From Laburnicola sp. R22_1 (Eukaryota > Ascomycota > Dothideomycetes > Pleosporales > Didymosphaeriaceae), in assembly GCA_014281115.1 (NCBI GenBank), contig JACONQ010000013.1, positions 186,001 to 250,000 of the forward strand: DNA of 64,000 bases, written 5' to 3'. The notes under the pieces were generated by a model. The model ran no database searches, was not told the origin of the DNA, and was given only the letters and a program-made list of their open reading frames with translations. Within the stretch, counting starts at the first letter, position 1. Each line of letters starts with the position of its first letter. Below, in pieces: positions 25,711 to 36,015 of the stretch. A program made the translations under genes and the position numbers.

Positions 25711-26891
25711 CGCATTGTTTATTTTGTGTTAATTACCTTCTTTAATACATTTTTTTAATTTGAGCCTACGTAGGTTAGGATGAAAAGGCCGCTCTAGTCT
25801 AGCGCCTAAAAATATAGTCTACTCCTAGTCTCCGCTAACGTAATAATAGTTTATAAGGATAGTTTATAAACTACACACTTGCCTAATATCTATAAGCGCT
25901 CTAACGCCTATTAAAAATTACTTAAAGTATGTATAGAAAACTAACTCTTACTTTATTATTGCTATTATTAGCAATTGCGTCGCTTATGTGTTACGCTTAC
26001 TACTTAACGCTATAACTGTAAGGATTTAACGCATCTACATAATGCTCTTCTTTTCTAGTAATTTATTAATAAATATCTTTATTTTCTCTTTTTTCTTATT
26101 GCCCTTCTTTAATGTTATTACCGCCTTTCTAACTAGTAGTAATATAAAAAACTGCAGTAGCAACCCTACGTGTCTATTATAGCGCCTATAGTTACTAATC
26201 TATTACTAGCCTAACTAATATACTAGAACCACCTTATATAGGCTAAGGTATACCTTCTCTACTTTAATCTTTAATCTATTAATAGAATCTTTTAGATAGA
26301 TTAGAGTGTACTAGGCGGTGTTAACTATAATTTTAGTATTAGTAGTACTCTAGTATAGGCCTAGTAACTTTAAGTAGATAGATTAGAGTGTACTTTTAGG
26401 CGGTGTTAACTATAATTTTAGTATTAGGGCTTAGGAGAATAGTAGAAAATAGAGTAGTAAAAGTCTCCTTAAGGTTAACTTTAATATAGAAATAGAGTAT
26501 TAGTATACTTATAGTATATAAGCTTCTACCTAGTATATATTGCCTATAAGTAGCATAAACCTACTAATATAATTGCTATTACTTTTAGTAATCTTTAGAA
26601 ATAATAGTAGAGAGAAATAGTTATAGCATTATACTAGTTGCGACGCTAGCGCTATTTTATACCTTTTCTACTCTAAACTATAGTATAGTAATATAGCCTT
26701 ATGTATAGTTTTGTATGTAAATTTTTTTTAAGTTAGAGTAGACGCGCTAAGCCTACTAAGCTTGCTTATAACGCGCTAACCCTTTTTATTAATATCTAAA
26801 AACGCTTTTCTATGTATATAATAGTAGGAGGAATATCTGCTATTATTATAATATTTTTATTAGAAACCCCTTAGTCGCAAAAAAAAAAGCT
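25711..26891 (+). mobile_element. Retroposon family A, long copy 1 (1,181 bp)
   Basis: Begins cgcattgtttattttgtg and ends cttagtcgcaaaaaaaaaa plus gct. It is flanked by the exact 15-bp direct repeat ataaccctttaatat (25696-25710 and 26892-26906). Variable 8-15-bp target duplications, an A-rich end and shortened relatives that keep that end indicate target-primed reverse transcription, as for LINE/SINE-type elements. An antisense frame in the 5' half reads protein-like with stops only at Gln/Trp-type codons (pieces such as NKLLEKKSIM and LGARLERPFHPNLRRL), so a coding origin is possible; no known family was recognised. An internal 100-bp direct repeat (about 26290-26440) is specific to this copy. 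Confidence 0.85.
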
Positions 26892-27999
26892 ATAACCCTT
26901 TAATATTTTAACTTATTCTAACTTTATTCTAAACTATTGCTCTAACACCTTATAACTAGCCTTAAGTTATTTAAACTCTTAAAGCTTAGTCTACTTATCT
27001 TCTAATTTGTTAGTAATTTATTATATAGTTATTAATAGTGACGTAATAATATTCTACTAGAACTTAGGTTTCTAGTTAATAGCGTTAACAAACTATATAT
27101 ATTCTTAAACCTTAACTTTATCTAGTTTTAAACTATTCTCCACACTAGTTACACTAACTTAGAGTTAGTAATCTAGTATATTACTATTAGTATTAGTAAT
27201 ATTAGTAAAGTATATATACTTAGAGAGATTGGCGAGTAGTAAACTAGCACAATATTATTAGTTATATATTATAGTTAGTTAATTATATATATTAATAAAA
27301 GGGTTACTTTTATTAAAAGGTTAAATATTATTATTATTATCTATAAAAGCTTTATTGTAATCTTTAAGTTAAAGACGTTTTTTTAAAGGTAACTTTGTGC
27401 TTATTATATTATCACTCTATTTCTAGCAAGTTATTATCTAACTTATCCTAGTCTATAGGCAGGGTACCCTAAGTAGTGCTCTACTAAGTTAGGACCTTTA
27501 GCTAAGACATAGTAGTAAAGTTGCAGGGCTTCTTATAGAAGCTAGTGTTATTATTATTCTTATAGCTTAGTCTTACTATCTTATCTACTATATATAATAG
27601 GTTTATCTTTTAGTAAGTATATAATTTAAATTAGAGATTAAGATTGTAAAGTTAAGGATAAGGTAAGCAGTATTACTAGTTATAGTAGTTACTTTTATAC
27701 TAGGTATTATAATCTAGTCTATACGTAACTATAAAATTCTAAATATATATATATATATAAACCTAAAACTTTATATAGTAATATTAAACTTCCTAAGCTT
27801 CTACTAAAGTAGGTAAGACTTATTAGAATTACTATAAGGTCTTAAGACTTTTAACTGCGCAAAATAAGCGCACCTAATAACTAAGATTACTATTATACTA
27901 CACTAGAGTAATTTACTAGGGGTATAGGTCTTACTAACTTAACTTATAATTATACCTTAGGCTATAAGTTATCTAGATTATTACTATCTACTATTATTA

Positions 28000-28133
28000 T
28001 AAAGGTCTTATGTATCTGTCTACTATTATTATTATGAAGGTTCTATATACTATTTGCTATTATTATAGAGGTTCTGTGTATTATAACCTTTTACTATTAT
28101 TATAGAGGTTCTATATAACTATCTATTATTATT
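28000..28133 (+). repeat. Degenerate repeats of a 35-40-bp unit
   Basis: About four imperfect units containing ctattattatagaggttct. They directly precede family A copy 2. Confidence 0.6.
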
Positions 28134-28146
28134 ATAGTATATTATA

Positions 28147-29268
28147 GTCGCATTGTTTATTTAATGTTAATTATCTTTTTTAATATATTTTTTAATTTAA
28201 GCCTGCGTAGGTTGGGATAGAAAGGCCGCTCTAGTTTAGCGCCTAACAATATAGTCTACTAAGTCTTCGCTAATATAATCATAGTTTATAAAGAGAGTTT
28301 ATAAACTGCCCACTTGTCCTACTATTTATAAGCGCTCTAACACTATTAATTTACTTAAAGCGTGCACAAAAAACGAAGCTCTATTATTGCTATTATTAGT
28401 AATTACACTGCTTATGCGTTGTGCTTACTATTTAATACTATAATAACTATAAGAATTTAGCGCATCTATATAACGCTCTTCTTCCCTAGCAACTTATTAA
28501 TAAATATCTTCTTTTTTTTTTCTTTTATTGTCCTTCTCTAAGGTTATTACTACCTTCCTAACTAGCAGTAATATAAGAAACTGTAGTAGCAACTCTGCGC
28601 GTTTATTATAGCGCCTATAGTTACTAATCTATTACTAGCCTAACTAGTATACTAGAACTACCTTATATAGGATAAGGTATACTTTTTACTTCCTATTAAC
28701 AATCTTCTAGATAGAGTAGTACTCTAGTATAGACCTAGTATTTTTAGATAGATAGATTAGAGTATACTTTTAGGTAGCGTTAATTATAATTTTAGTATTA
28801 GGGCTTAGGAGAATAGTAAGAAATAGCGTAATAGTAATAGAAGTCTCTTTAAGGTTAACTTTAATATAGAAATAGAGTGTTAGTATATTTATAGTATATA
28901 AGCTCCTATCTAGTATATATCTTATAATAGCACAAATCTACTAATATAGCTATTACTTCTAGCAATCTTTAAAGATAATAGTAGAGGAAGATAATAGTTG
29001 CAGCGTTATACTAGTTGTAGCGCTAGCACTATTTTATACCTCTCTTACTCTAAACTATAGTATAGTAATATAGCCTTATTATATTTTATATATAGATTTT
29101 TTTTGCTTAGAGTGTGTGCGCGAAGTCTACTAAGCTTGCTTAGCTTACTTCTACGCTAACCCTTTTTATTAACACCTTAAAACGCTTTTATATGTCTATA
29201 ACGCAGGAGAAATAACTACTATTATTATAATATTTTTATTATAAACTTCTTAGTTGCAAAAAGAAACT
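28147..29268 (+). mobile_element. Retroposon family A, long copy 2 (1,122 bp)
   Basis: Aligns over its whole length with 25711-26891 (gtcgcattgtttattt at the start, gttgcaaaaagaaact at the end), and is flanked by its own exact 13-bp repeat atagtatattata (28134-28146 and 29269-29281). Because its target duplication differs from that of copy 1, the two are independent insertions and not LTRs of one element. Confidence 0.86.
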
Positions 29269-29904
29269 ATAGTATATTATAAGTAATAGAGAAGATATTA
29301 TAGTTAGAGACGTTACTATTATTAAATCTAGGCGATAATATTAACATTATCTTATCTCTTATTAGTAAGGTAAATAGAATTATAGAGATTTATAATAACT
29401 TATAATAAGTTTAATAGTTATAACTATAGGTAGCTTATTTAAGTAAGCTAGGCTTATAATTATTACAATAACTAGATTTGCTTATTAGTAAGCTCTTCTT
29501 ATAACTACCGTAATAGTTATTATATATAAATCTTGCTAAGCTTATAGGTTGTTATTAGGAGCTATATTACCTATAAGTAGGTTATTCTTCTAGGGACTAT
29601 CTATTATAATAATACTAGAGGGCTAATATTTTATAAGATATAACCTATATACTTTATAAGGCAGAGCTAATTCTTTATCTTCTACTACACCTATTATTAA
29701 TAGATAATCTATAGATAAGTGTTATTATTATTACTATTAGTTACGTTAGTAACGCTCTAAAGAAGACATCTATACTTCTAATATATAAGGTACTTAAGAA
29801 TATAGAGGCGCCCCGCCTGCTATATTTATTAATAGGCATTATTAGTAACGCCTTAGAAATAGGCTATAGATAGTTAAGCTATAGCTTAACAATTGCTACT
29901 ATAG

Positions 29905-30112
29905 TGTAAGAGTACTATAGGAGTTATTACGCTATATATAAGATAATAGTAAATATTAGAATCTAAATATAAGATAGTAGTAATACTTATATAAGGTAGG
30001 TATATAGGCAGGCTATATATATAGCCTTACTTAGAACCTTGCTTAGTAATCGCGCTAGTCCCAAAAGGATAATATACCGTAAGTAAGGGAGTCGCATCTT
30101 AGATTAGTAATA
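29905..30112 (-). repeat. 5' LTR (208 bp) of the gypsy element
   Basis: Partner of 12925-13132. On the minus strand the sequence just after it (ctatagtagcaattgttaag) is where a tRNA primer-binding site is expected, but it is too RIP-altered to match to a tRNA. Confidence 0.88.
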
Positions 30113-30117
30113 TAAAG

Positions 30118-31455
30118 AATAACTTATTAGAGTTATTACTACTACTACCTTTATACTTTTTCTTACCTTTACCTTTATAGATGTGCCTATTAATATATAG
30201 CTTATTACTATAGTTAGTATATTAATAGTTAATAAGCTACTATAGTAAAGTCTTAATATAGACGCCTAACTATTCCTTTAACTAACACTTTACCTAAGTC
30301 TTACTATTAGTAGTATAGATCTTAAAGTGCTTATAACTTAGTAGGTTTATCTAGTACTAAAGGCTATAGTTATTATAGAGGTATTTATAGCAGATTTAAT
30401 ACTTATAAAAATAACTAATAAACTTAGTAGTATTTAGTTAAGCCTCTATCTACTTTTACTATCTTTACTTTATTATTATATATAAAGTATAACTTCTACT
30501 ACTACTTATTATAGCATAGGTAATAGTAGGCTCCTTTAGTATATCTAATAATAGCTTATTAATAGCGCAATTATAAGAAAAGGCCTTTAATTAGCTTTAA
30601 ATTTTAATCTTTATTTTTACTTTAAATTAGACGCTATTAACTCTCTTTAATAGTAGAACTTACTAATTTATAAACTCTATTAATATAGCGCCTAACTTTA
30701 GGCTTAACTTTATAAAAGTCTTATATTTTTATATTCCCTTTAGTATAATCTTAAAGGCAATACTTATTATTAAAAGGTAGTAGTCTCTACTCTTAACTCT
30801 AGACCTAGAGTCCGTAATTAGGTCTTCTAGCTTGTCCTCTAGCTTGCTTATAAGAAAATTATAATAGATACTAAAGTTAAAGTTTTTAACTTTAATAAGC
30901 TTATTAATATAAAAGATATAGTTAAGGTATACAGCGTACTCTAGCTTAGTTAGTAGTAGCAATAATAATAGTATAGAAGAGTTTTTTACTTCTTTGAGGA
31001 AGCTAAATGCCGCATTGTTTTTGTCTCGGTTTTTGCGTTCGAAGGGGGAGCACATGATGAGTTTTTGGGTTCAAATTGAATAAATGTGCTGGGAAGATAT
31101 AGAGCGCGGAGGTAGAAGGGATAATATAATTTATGTGCTCATGGGTGAGTGAGAGACCCGCCGTTGTTGTGCATATACAAGGCGAAGCACACTTTGGTCT
31201 GGGTATCGCAGAAATTCTAACAATGCTACCTGCCGCCATTCATAGAGTCGTGCTTCGGTCTGGCTACCGCATAAATCGTAACAATGCTCTCCTGCCGCCT
31301 ACAATGTATTTACTTAGCCAACCTCTGAATGACTACATCGTTCTGGAGGTATCGTATAGAGGAAATATAAAAAATGAAAATATTGTATCCCAACTTCCAC
31401 ATGTACCGCAAGTAAGCATATTCACACCAAATTGCATTAAGCTTACCACATCATC
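30118..31455. other. AT-rich remainder and transition to gene island
   Basis: 30118-31005 is the continuation of the DNA interrupted by the gypsy element at 12920. One minus-strand frame of 108 codons (30729-31055) is partly open but has no recognisable domain. After 31005 base composition returns to normal; 31006-31455 contains no supported gene and should hold the 3' region of the kinase gene. Confidence 0.5.
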
Positions 31456-32871
31456 TTAGAAATTCTCCGCTTCTCCACCCTCACCTTCATATTGCGGCAA
31501 TTTTCTCGTCTTCGACTCCTCCATCTTCCTCTGCATAAACGCATCAATGCCGTCTCGAACATCCTCACCAAGCAGCTTTAATCGATCCTCATACTCATCT
31601 CCCTTCCCATTTCCCCCAAAGAACTTCCGATCCAGAAACGTCCAAAAGACTGCATCAAAAGCCCACGACCGCCTTACCGCATAATCGAACCAAAACTGCC
31701 CGTTATCCCAATTCCTCCGCATGCGCCTTGAAAGCACACGATCCGGCTGCAGACTTCCACGCTCGATGGCAATCTGCTCTCTTTCCTGGAGCACTCTCAG
31801 GAAAGTCTCCAGGCGAGGCGATACGTTGTACACCAGTCTTCGAAACCGTGTGGCCAGTACTCTGGCGTCTCGAGTAGCAACCACCACGGCGGATTGTGCG
31901 CAAAACTTGCCGGAGCGGCATACGTGAACTCCCAGTCTATGACAGCGAGTATGCGGCACTCTTTGTCGACTAGAATGTTTCCGGGTCGGAAGTCGTCACA
32001 CCACAGGCGAAAGGGTCCGTTTTCGAACTCGGCATCATGTAGTTTCTTCTCTATCGCCAGTTTCTTAAAAAGATGGCGGCCGATGTATTTCCGCCTGCAG
32101 TCTTCTCGTGATTCGACAGCATCGTTATGTTGCATGGAGAGGTGCATGGTTTTCATATCAGCAATCGCTGAGTAGTACGCAGATGCTGTGTCGAACGTCG
32201 ACGCTACCAGTCTTTTCGGTGGGCAATTTGCAAGCTGTATGAGCTCATTCATATCCCATGTCAGGGGACGCTCAGCGACTGCCCATGTGTCCGGTTCAGT
32301 TTCGACAACTGTTCCAACCTTGTTGAAGGTAAGCCGGGAGAACTGCAACATTATGTCGGCTATTTGCTCGTATACAAAAACCAATTTGTCTTCTGCGACT
32401 CTTGGATCCAGCACCTGTCTATCCTGTGGCGATAGTTCCGGAAGATTCAAGCATCCGATAGCGCCTCGGCATCTTTGACATATTCCATGATGATGAATGG
32501 ACCTAGCCGTCCAGGACATTCGTCCGTGGTGCCGTGGTAGAGCACAAAGGGCATTGGTATTGTAGTGTTCTCGGAGATATACTTCATTACGGCAACCTCA
32601 TTCCGGGTCTTCTCTTCCGGGAATATGTGTACTCCAGGACAGGGTATTCGAATGATAGCAGAACCTCCGTCGCCGAACTCCATACGCAAGGTGGCGTTGA
32701 AAGCTCCTCGTCGCGGCGCAAATAGCTCTTTAGCGACCCCGCCTCGATGTTTCTTGATAAGTCGCCGATTCCCCTTAAGTTCTCTTCCTCATATAATTTC
32801 GACTTCCAAGCATCGAAGATAGCGTCACTACGCTCCCACGCCGCGTCGTCAAATTGCATGCGTGGCTCCAT
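31456..32871 (-). pseudogene. APH-family kinase-like gene with three -1 frameshifts
   Basis: Aminoglycoside phosphotransferase-like (APH, PF01636-type) protein of the large fungal family; the substrate is unknown. It starts MEPRMQFDDAAWERSD at 32871. Family segments appear in order but in four consecutive frame segments: LYEEENLRGIGD; then KELFAPRRGAFNATLRMEF and FIIMEYVKDAEALSDA; then LDPRVAEDKLVFVYEQIADI, the catalytic LWCDDFRPGNILVD and AVIDWEFTYAAPA; then RLETFLRVLQERE to the stop. Shifts fall near 32762, 32449 and 31808, each consistent with loss of one base beside a short T or C run. No RIP-type stops occur. Either this is a young pseudogene or these are homopolymer errors in the assembly, in which case the gene is intact (about 470 residues). 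Confidence 0.8.
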
Positions 32872-33587
32872 CTCACTTCAATGATGGGCGCTGGAATCGG
32901 ACTTCTTCGCTCGTGAAGGGTTATTCTGAAACCGAAGTGACATGCAACGTGTGGATTTGGGCACGAGCTCTGAGTATTCGAAAGCCCACGGCAGTCGAGC
33001 AGACCCCAAGGTCTGTGTTGTAGGGATGTCTGGAGTTATGAAGGAAGGCGAAAGAAGATCAAAGTGCCATGTTATGGCTCTTGCGCACCGACTTTGAGTT
33101 GCGAGAGCTGCCTTACCTAACAAGCTAGACCTAGGCGGCAGCTGGCGATCACCAGTGCCGGTGAAGCGGCATTGTTGCGGCGTGGTCCACCGCTGTATGT
33201 CAGATACGAAAGTGTCACTGTGTAGAACGCTAGCCAAGAGTGCGGCTCAACCAGCGTCGGTGTTGATTCCCTCATCACAGATACAACCCTATTTCCACCC
33301 TCTACCGAACATCATAACCATCGATGCCCTCTTCCTTGCCGCTCCCTATGATATGGCATGTAAATCACGATGGGCAAAGAGAAAGAGGCAGACAGGGAAT
33401 GCTGCAACCATCCAGAACCTCGGGTCGGCGCGGCATTGCGCGGTTCTTTTAGAATGACCACCGTTTCGCTGACGTTCTGCACTTATACTGTACGCGACGA
33501 GCAACTTTCGCAATCCTGTGGCCTGTAAAACAACATCTGGGAGAAGAAGATAAACCACTACGTCTACACTAGGCATTTTGACACCCA
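32872..33587. other. Shared upstream region of two divergent genes
   Basis: Separates the kinase-like gene (minus strand) from the reductase-like gene (plus strand), so it probably holds both promoters. Overlapping open frames on both strands show no family resemblance. Confidence 0.5.
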
Positions 33588-34584
33588 ATGGCGATTATCC
33601 CGGGGATACTGCCGCCGTCGCGCGCGACGTGGGAAACGGCGTGCACGCTGTTCCAGTTCTTCCCTGTGGTAGGCCTGCGACGCGCACCCCCGACTAAGAA
33701 GTAGATGTAGAGTCGCGGGATTGTTGCTAACATGTCGAGGAGGTTACTGCACTCCAATGGGTAATCGACTGGTACCCCATGGGCAAAACATCGAACGACT
33801 CGCGCTTCAACATCCCCGGTACATGGGGCTGGGCAATCGCAGAATCATTGGGCTTCATCACGTTGCTCTATACAATGTTTACGCTGCCTCGAGAACTCGG
33901 TCTCGGGTCGCTGCCGTGGGGTAATTGGACCATGGCGGGCTGTTTTGTACGTCCCCGCATACGATGCGCAAGGCCTGCTTTGCGACACAGCTAATTATGG
34001 TACAGGTCATTCACTATATATACCGCGCGATCCTTTCTCCGTTGTTTCTCAACCCCAGCATGTCCCCCATCCACCCGTTCCTCTGCCTCGGCATGGCCTC
34101 GTTCCAAGTCTTCAATGCCCTCTCCATCGGCGGCTATCTCGCTGGCTACGGCCCGACCACCGACTCCGACTGGGCCGGTCGCTACATGAGCATGGAAATC
34201 GGGCTCATAATCTGGGCGTGGGGTCTGTTAGGCAGCGCCTTCCACGACGACGACCTGCGCGAGATACGCCGCGCCGCTGACCGTCGCCAGCGGAAGGAGG
34301 CCGAGAAGCTTGGGAAACCTATTGAGGGCGTGGATAAGGTGTACATGGTGCCAAAGAACGGGCTGTTTCGATATGTGCTGTTTGCGCATTACTTCTGTGA
34401 GTGGGTGGAATGGGCAGGGTGGTGGATGGTGGGCGGTTGGGCATGTACACCTGCGAGGACATTTCTGCTAAACGAAATCGCAACCATGCTACCGCGTGCG
34501 CTTCAGGGAAAGAGATGGTATGAGGAGAAATTTGGGAAAGAGAAGGTGGGGAGTCGAAAGGCGGTGGTCCCTGGGTTGATTTAG
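33588..34584 (+). CDS. Steroid 5-alpha-reductase family membrane protein, three exons
   Basis: Predicted 287-residue protein with the C-terminal 3-oxo-5-alpha-steroid 4-dehydrogenase domain (PF02544), an NADPH-dependent reductase family of ER membranes; the substrate is not predictable. Exons are 33588-33668, 33743-33946 and 34006-34584. Introns start GTAGGC and GTACGT, end GAG and CAG, and contain gctaacatg and cagctaatt as likely branch sites. The start ATG has good context (accca-ATG-g). The spliced protein runs MAIIPGILPPSRATW, then ALQWVIDWYPMGKTS, VIHYIYRAILSP, IGGYLAGYGP and GLFRYVLFAHYFCEWVEW, and ends PRALQGKRWYEEKFG and RKAVVPGLI, the conserved C-terminal signature (KRWYEEKF). Several hydrophobic segments are membrane spans. 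It looks intact. Confidence 0.88.
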
Positions 34585-34827
34585 CCGTATCTAGGGTTTG
34601 GGGGGCGTTACCCGCGCTTGGGCGTTACCCGAGGTTGGGGTCTTGATATAGAAGCTGTCGGATTCTACAAGTTATAGGTGAGTATATTGTGGTATTGTTT
34701 GGTCGCGTGCATAACTTATGTGGGCCTTAGTGTTACTCGCCCGATACGAACGTTGCTAGCTCTGCATCCTCACTTTGCTTCCCACTCGCTTGGAAGATGG
34801 TCTACTCGCCTTCCATATCCTATCATT

Positions 34828-34991
34828 GAGCTCAACGGTAATCCAGACGTAAGCAAAAAGTCCGTTCTACTTCGTTCAAAATTAGCTGTGCGTTTAGGGA
34901 TCGTACATTGAGCTCAATGATAATTCGGACGTAAGCAGCAAGTCCGTTCTACTTCGGTCAACATTAGTTGTGCGTTTAGGGATCGTACAAC
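34828..34991 (+). repeat. 82-bp tandem duplication
   Basis: Two adjacent copies beginning gagctcaa and ending tgcgtttagggatcgtaca; about 88% alike by eye. No coding frame spans both. Confidence 0.9.
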
Positions 34992-35579
34992 CCCCTGTTG
35001 GGTGCTTGCAGGCTGCAGCCTATACTCGCATGATGCGAACGTTCCTTAATATTTCCCTCCCTGTATGCTGTACCCACTGAATCTCATCTAGCTAGCCTGG
35101 AGTCACATAACCACCAAACTGCTTATAGTCCGCAACGCTTTGTACAATGCAAACGTTCGCCAACCCTAGCATGCCGTACATACCAATTCTCTCTGGCCTG
35201 GCCTAGATTTCGTGGAGATGAAACAGCAGATGCCCATTACAGCCCGATGGTACTCGCACGATGCGGACGTTCCAGCCGTGCATGCCGAATCTGTTGCTGT
35301 TGGTTGAATATGGCTAGTATGCGGCGGACGTCTCCAAATGTTCCGGAGATGACCATGACTCTTCACAATGTTAGGTCAAAGAGGCAGGACCTTCATTGCC
35401 AGCCTGGTAAGCTCGTTACCCCAGTCCTTACATAGATCAAAGGGCGTTTCACCCGACGGCGAATATTTTACATAATCCCCAGGGGGAACCCATAGCTTCC
35501 CATGATGTTTGGGTCAATCAGGGTCTTGATTCCAGTCTGGTAAGCCTTTTCTGAAGTCAAGGAGTTAGCCCAATCAGTT

Positions 35580-35805
35580 CGTTCAGCCTTTGGATGTCCG
35601 TAGAATTCAGCTCCAGGCTTGTCCTCTCGTGCGGTGGAGGGCGTGAGTGAATTGGAGTGAGCTCAGCCTTTGAAAGTCCGTAAGACTCAGTTTCGACCTT
35701 GCCTCTCGTGCGGTGAAAGGGTAGTGGTAAGTTCATTCGGCTTTTAAAAGTCCGTAGCACTCAGTTCTAATCTTGTCTCTCGTGCGATGGGAGGGCAGAG
35801 GTGGG
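35580..35805 (+). repeat. Three tandem copies of an 80-bp unit
   Basis: Each unit contains cagcctttgaaagtccgta (or a close variant), then an actcag box, then ctctcgtgcggtg. The copies differ at about 20% of positions. The array ends about 200 bp before the gene at 36016-36768 and could lie in its promoter. Confidence 0.88.
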
Positions 35806-36015
35806 TGCAATCATATTAATATCGTTAGTGGAACGTCCACTGGAAGATGTTTATCTCATTTTCATTTTCATTCTTGCCTCATATCGCGGCGTCCATTCAC
35901 TCGACCTATATTCACTCGTTTCTGGTGTCCTGGAGGCGCCTTTCCCCTCGTTTCAGAGCAGTTCGGTTATCAGTCCCTAGTTCAAGTTGGACCCCCTTCT
36001 GGCCTACTTGCCTAA

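Larger units (their letters stand above)
12925..30112 (-). mobile_element. Ty3/gypsy LTR retrotransposon, enlarged by nested insertions
   Basis: Two 208-bp direct repeats (12925-13132 and 29905-30112) start TG and end TA (formerly CA). They are flanked by the exact 5-bp duplication taaag (12920-12924 and 30113-30117). On the minus strand the purine-rich tract aaagaggggagtag (13146-13133) directly precedes the 3' LTR, as expected of a polypurine tract. Gag-pol of the gypsy order reads on the same strand (about 18900-13200). The internal region is about 16.8 kb rather than the usual 5-7 kb because of later insertions: a hAT relic, three family A copies within 24149-29268 plus one at 18624, and family B copies. 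LTRs differ mainly by transitions. Confidence 0.88.
8597..31005. other. AT-rich RIP-degraded transposon nest
   Basis: Composition changes abruptly at about 8597 and again at about 31005. Inside, nearly all coding frames are interrupted by TAG/TAA at former Gln or Trp codons, and CpA and TpG are rare, which is the signature of repeat-induced point mutation. Recognised contents are listed separately. Stretches in this block without their own entry (for example about 21000-22500, 22724-24140, 24850-25690 and 26907-28000) are AT-rich DNA in which nothing more specific could be recognised. Confidence 0.9.
34585..36015. other. Intergenic with tandem duplications
   Basis: No gene recognised. Contains an 82-bp tandem duplication (34828-34991) and a three-copy repeat of about 80 bp (35580-35805), both listed separately, upstream of the secreted Lys-rich protein gene. 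Confidence 0.55.

Noticed and set aside
25711..29268. Pair of 1.1-kb direct repeats read as LTRs of one element
   Set aside because: Each copy has its own, different target duplication, so they are separate insertions.
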